A DNA stretch of 64,000 bases from Algoriphagus resistens (GTDB taxonomy: Bacteria; Bacteroidota; Bacteroidia; Cytophagales; Cyclobacteriaceae): the NCBI RefSeq assembly GCF_001442615.1, contig NZ_LMXN01000017.1:62001-126000 (forward strand), read 5' to 3'. Made by a program: the position numbers and the translations under genes. The notes under the pieces were generated by a model that saw nothing but the letters and a program-made list of their open reading frames with translations, made no database searches and was not told where the DNA came from. This document shows positions 63,884-64,000 of the stretch, one piece after another (position 1 is the first letter of the stretch; each line of letters begins with the position of its first letter).

Positions 63884-64000
63884 TTAAAACAAATTCAAAT
63901 TCCCGCCTTTTCTAAACTTACTAGGGTTGAATTCTGGCATAGTCTTGCCGGCAAAATACTTCTTCTTTGATGCTGAAAATAACAGGTTGATCATCTCGGC
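63884..64000 (-). CDS. Partial gene at the right edge, unidentified
   Basis: On the minus strand a frame is open for 38 codons from the window edge to a TAA at 63884-63886, ending in FNPSKFRKGGNLNLF. It could be the 3' end of a gene that starts outside the window. The family is not recognised. Confidence 0.35.
   Translation of the reverse strand, partial: AEMINLLFSASKKKYFAGKTMPEFNPSKFRKGGNLNLF

Overview
The window is a chromosomal segment of a Bacteroidota bacterium, most likely order Cytophagales (family Cyclobacteriaceae, Algoriphagus-like; the genus is a guess). The reasons are: a type IX secretion plug protein, an IPExxxVDY protein followed by pyk, an acpP-fabF-rnc block, a DUF3276/PUR protein, a Bacteroidota-type ssb, promoters resembling the TTG / TAnnTTTG consensus, and few Shine-Dalgarno sequences. 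No rRNA, tRNA or CRISPR array was seen.

Layout. 1-12.4 kb: the end of a dihydrolipoamide acyltransferase (E2), hslV, a TetR regulator with an ABC1/UbiB-type kinase, a PQQ-type sugar dehydrogenase lipoprotein, an ABC-F ATPase, a T9SS plug protein, a stand-alone Cas6-like protein, ychF with a PerM-type membrane protein, a PUR-domain protein and a ferredoxin. 12.4-26 kb: a LuxC-type acyl-CoA reductase divergent from the ferredoxin, a 7TM histidine kinase, aconitase, a hybrid histidine kinase, a TPR lipoprotein with a second PerM-type protein, an M3 peptidase, and a nucleoside-deoxyribosyltransferase-like/TRAFs-binding protein. 26-36 kb: a large zinc metalloprotease, a BamA-like outer-membrane protein, yidD, and the leftward block acpP-fabF-rnc-nadE-lgt. 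36-45.3 kb: IPExxxVDY-pyk, a five-gene overlapping operon (REC-HPt, REC, small unknown, MBL hydrolase, NFACT/Rqc2-like), miaA, pfkA and an aldo/keto reductase. 45.3-50.9 kb: a decayed IS200/IS605 transposase, a penicillin-acylase-family lipoprotein, an M1 peptidase and ssb. 50.9-55.6 kb: a gene-poor accessory stretch with ankyrin, DUF4180, VOC and DUF1569 proteins and two proteins of a possible metal-response group. 55.6-64 kb: an MtfA-like peptidase with a SEC-C tail, a sulfite-dehydrogenase-like molybdoenzyme with its membrane cytochrome c, two FtsX/MacB-type permeases, and the end of an unidentified gene.

Most of the segment is ordinary core metabolism and envelope biology: fatty acid synthesis, lipoprotein maturation, glycolysis and the TCA cycle. 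The parts most worth following up are the Cas6-like gene with no cas neighbours, the deoxyribosyltransferase-like/TRAFs-binding protein, the translationally coupled phosphorelay-NFACT operon, and the mosaic accessory region around 51-55.6 kb. None of these is shown by sequence alone to be a new system.
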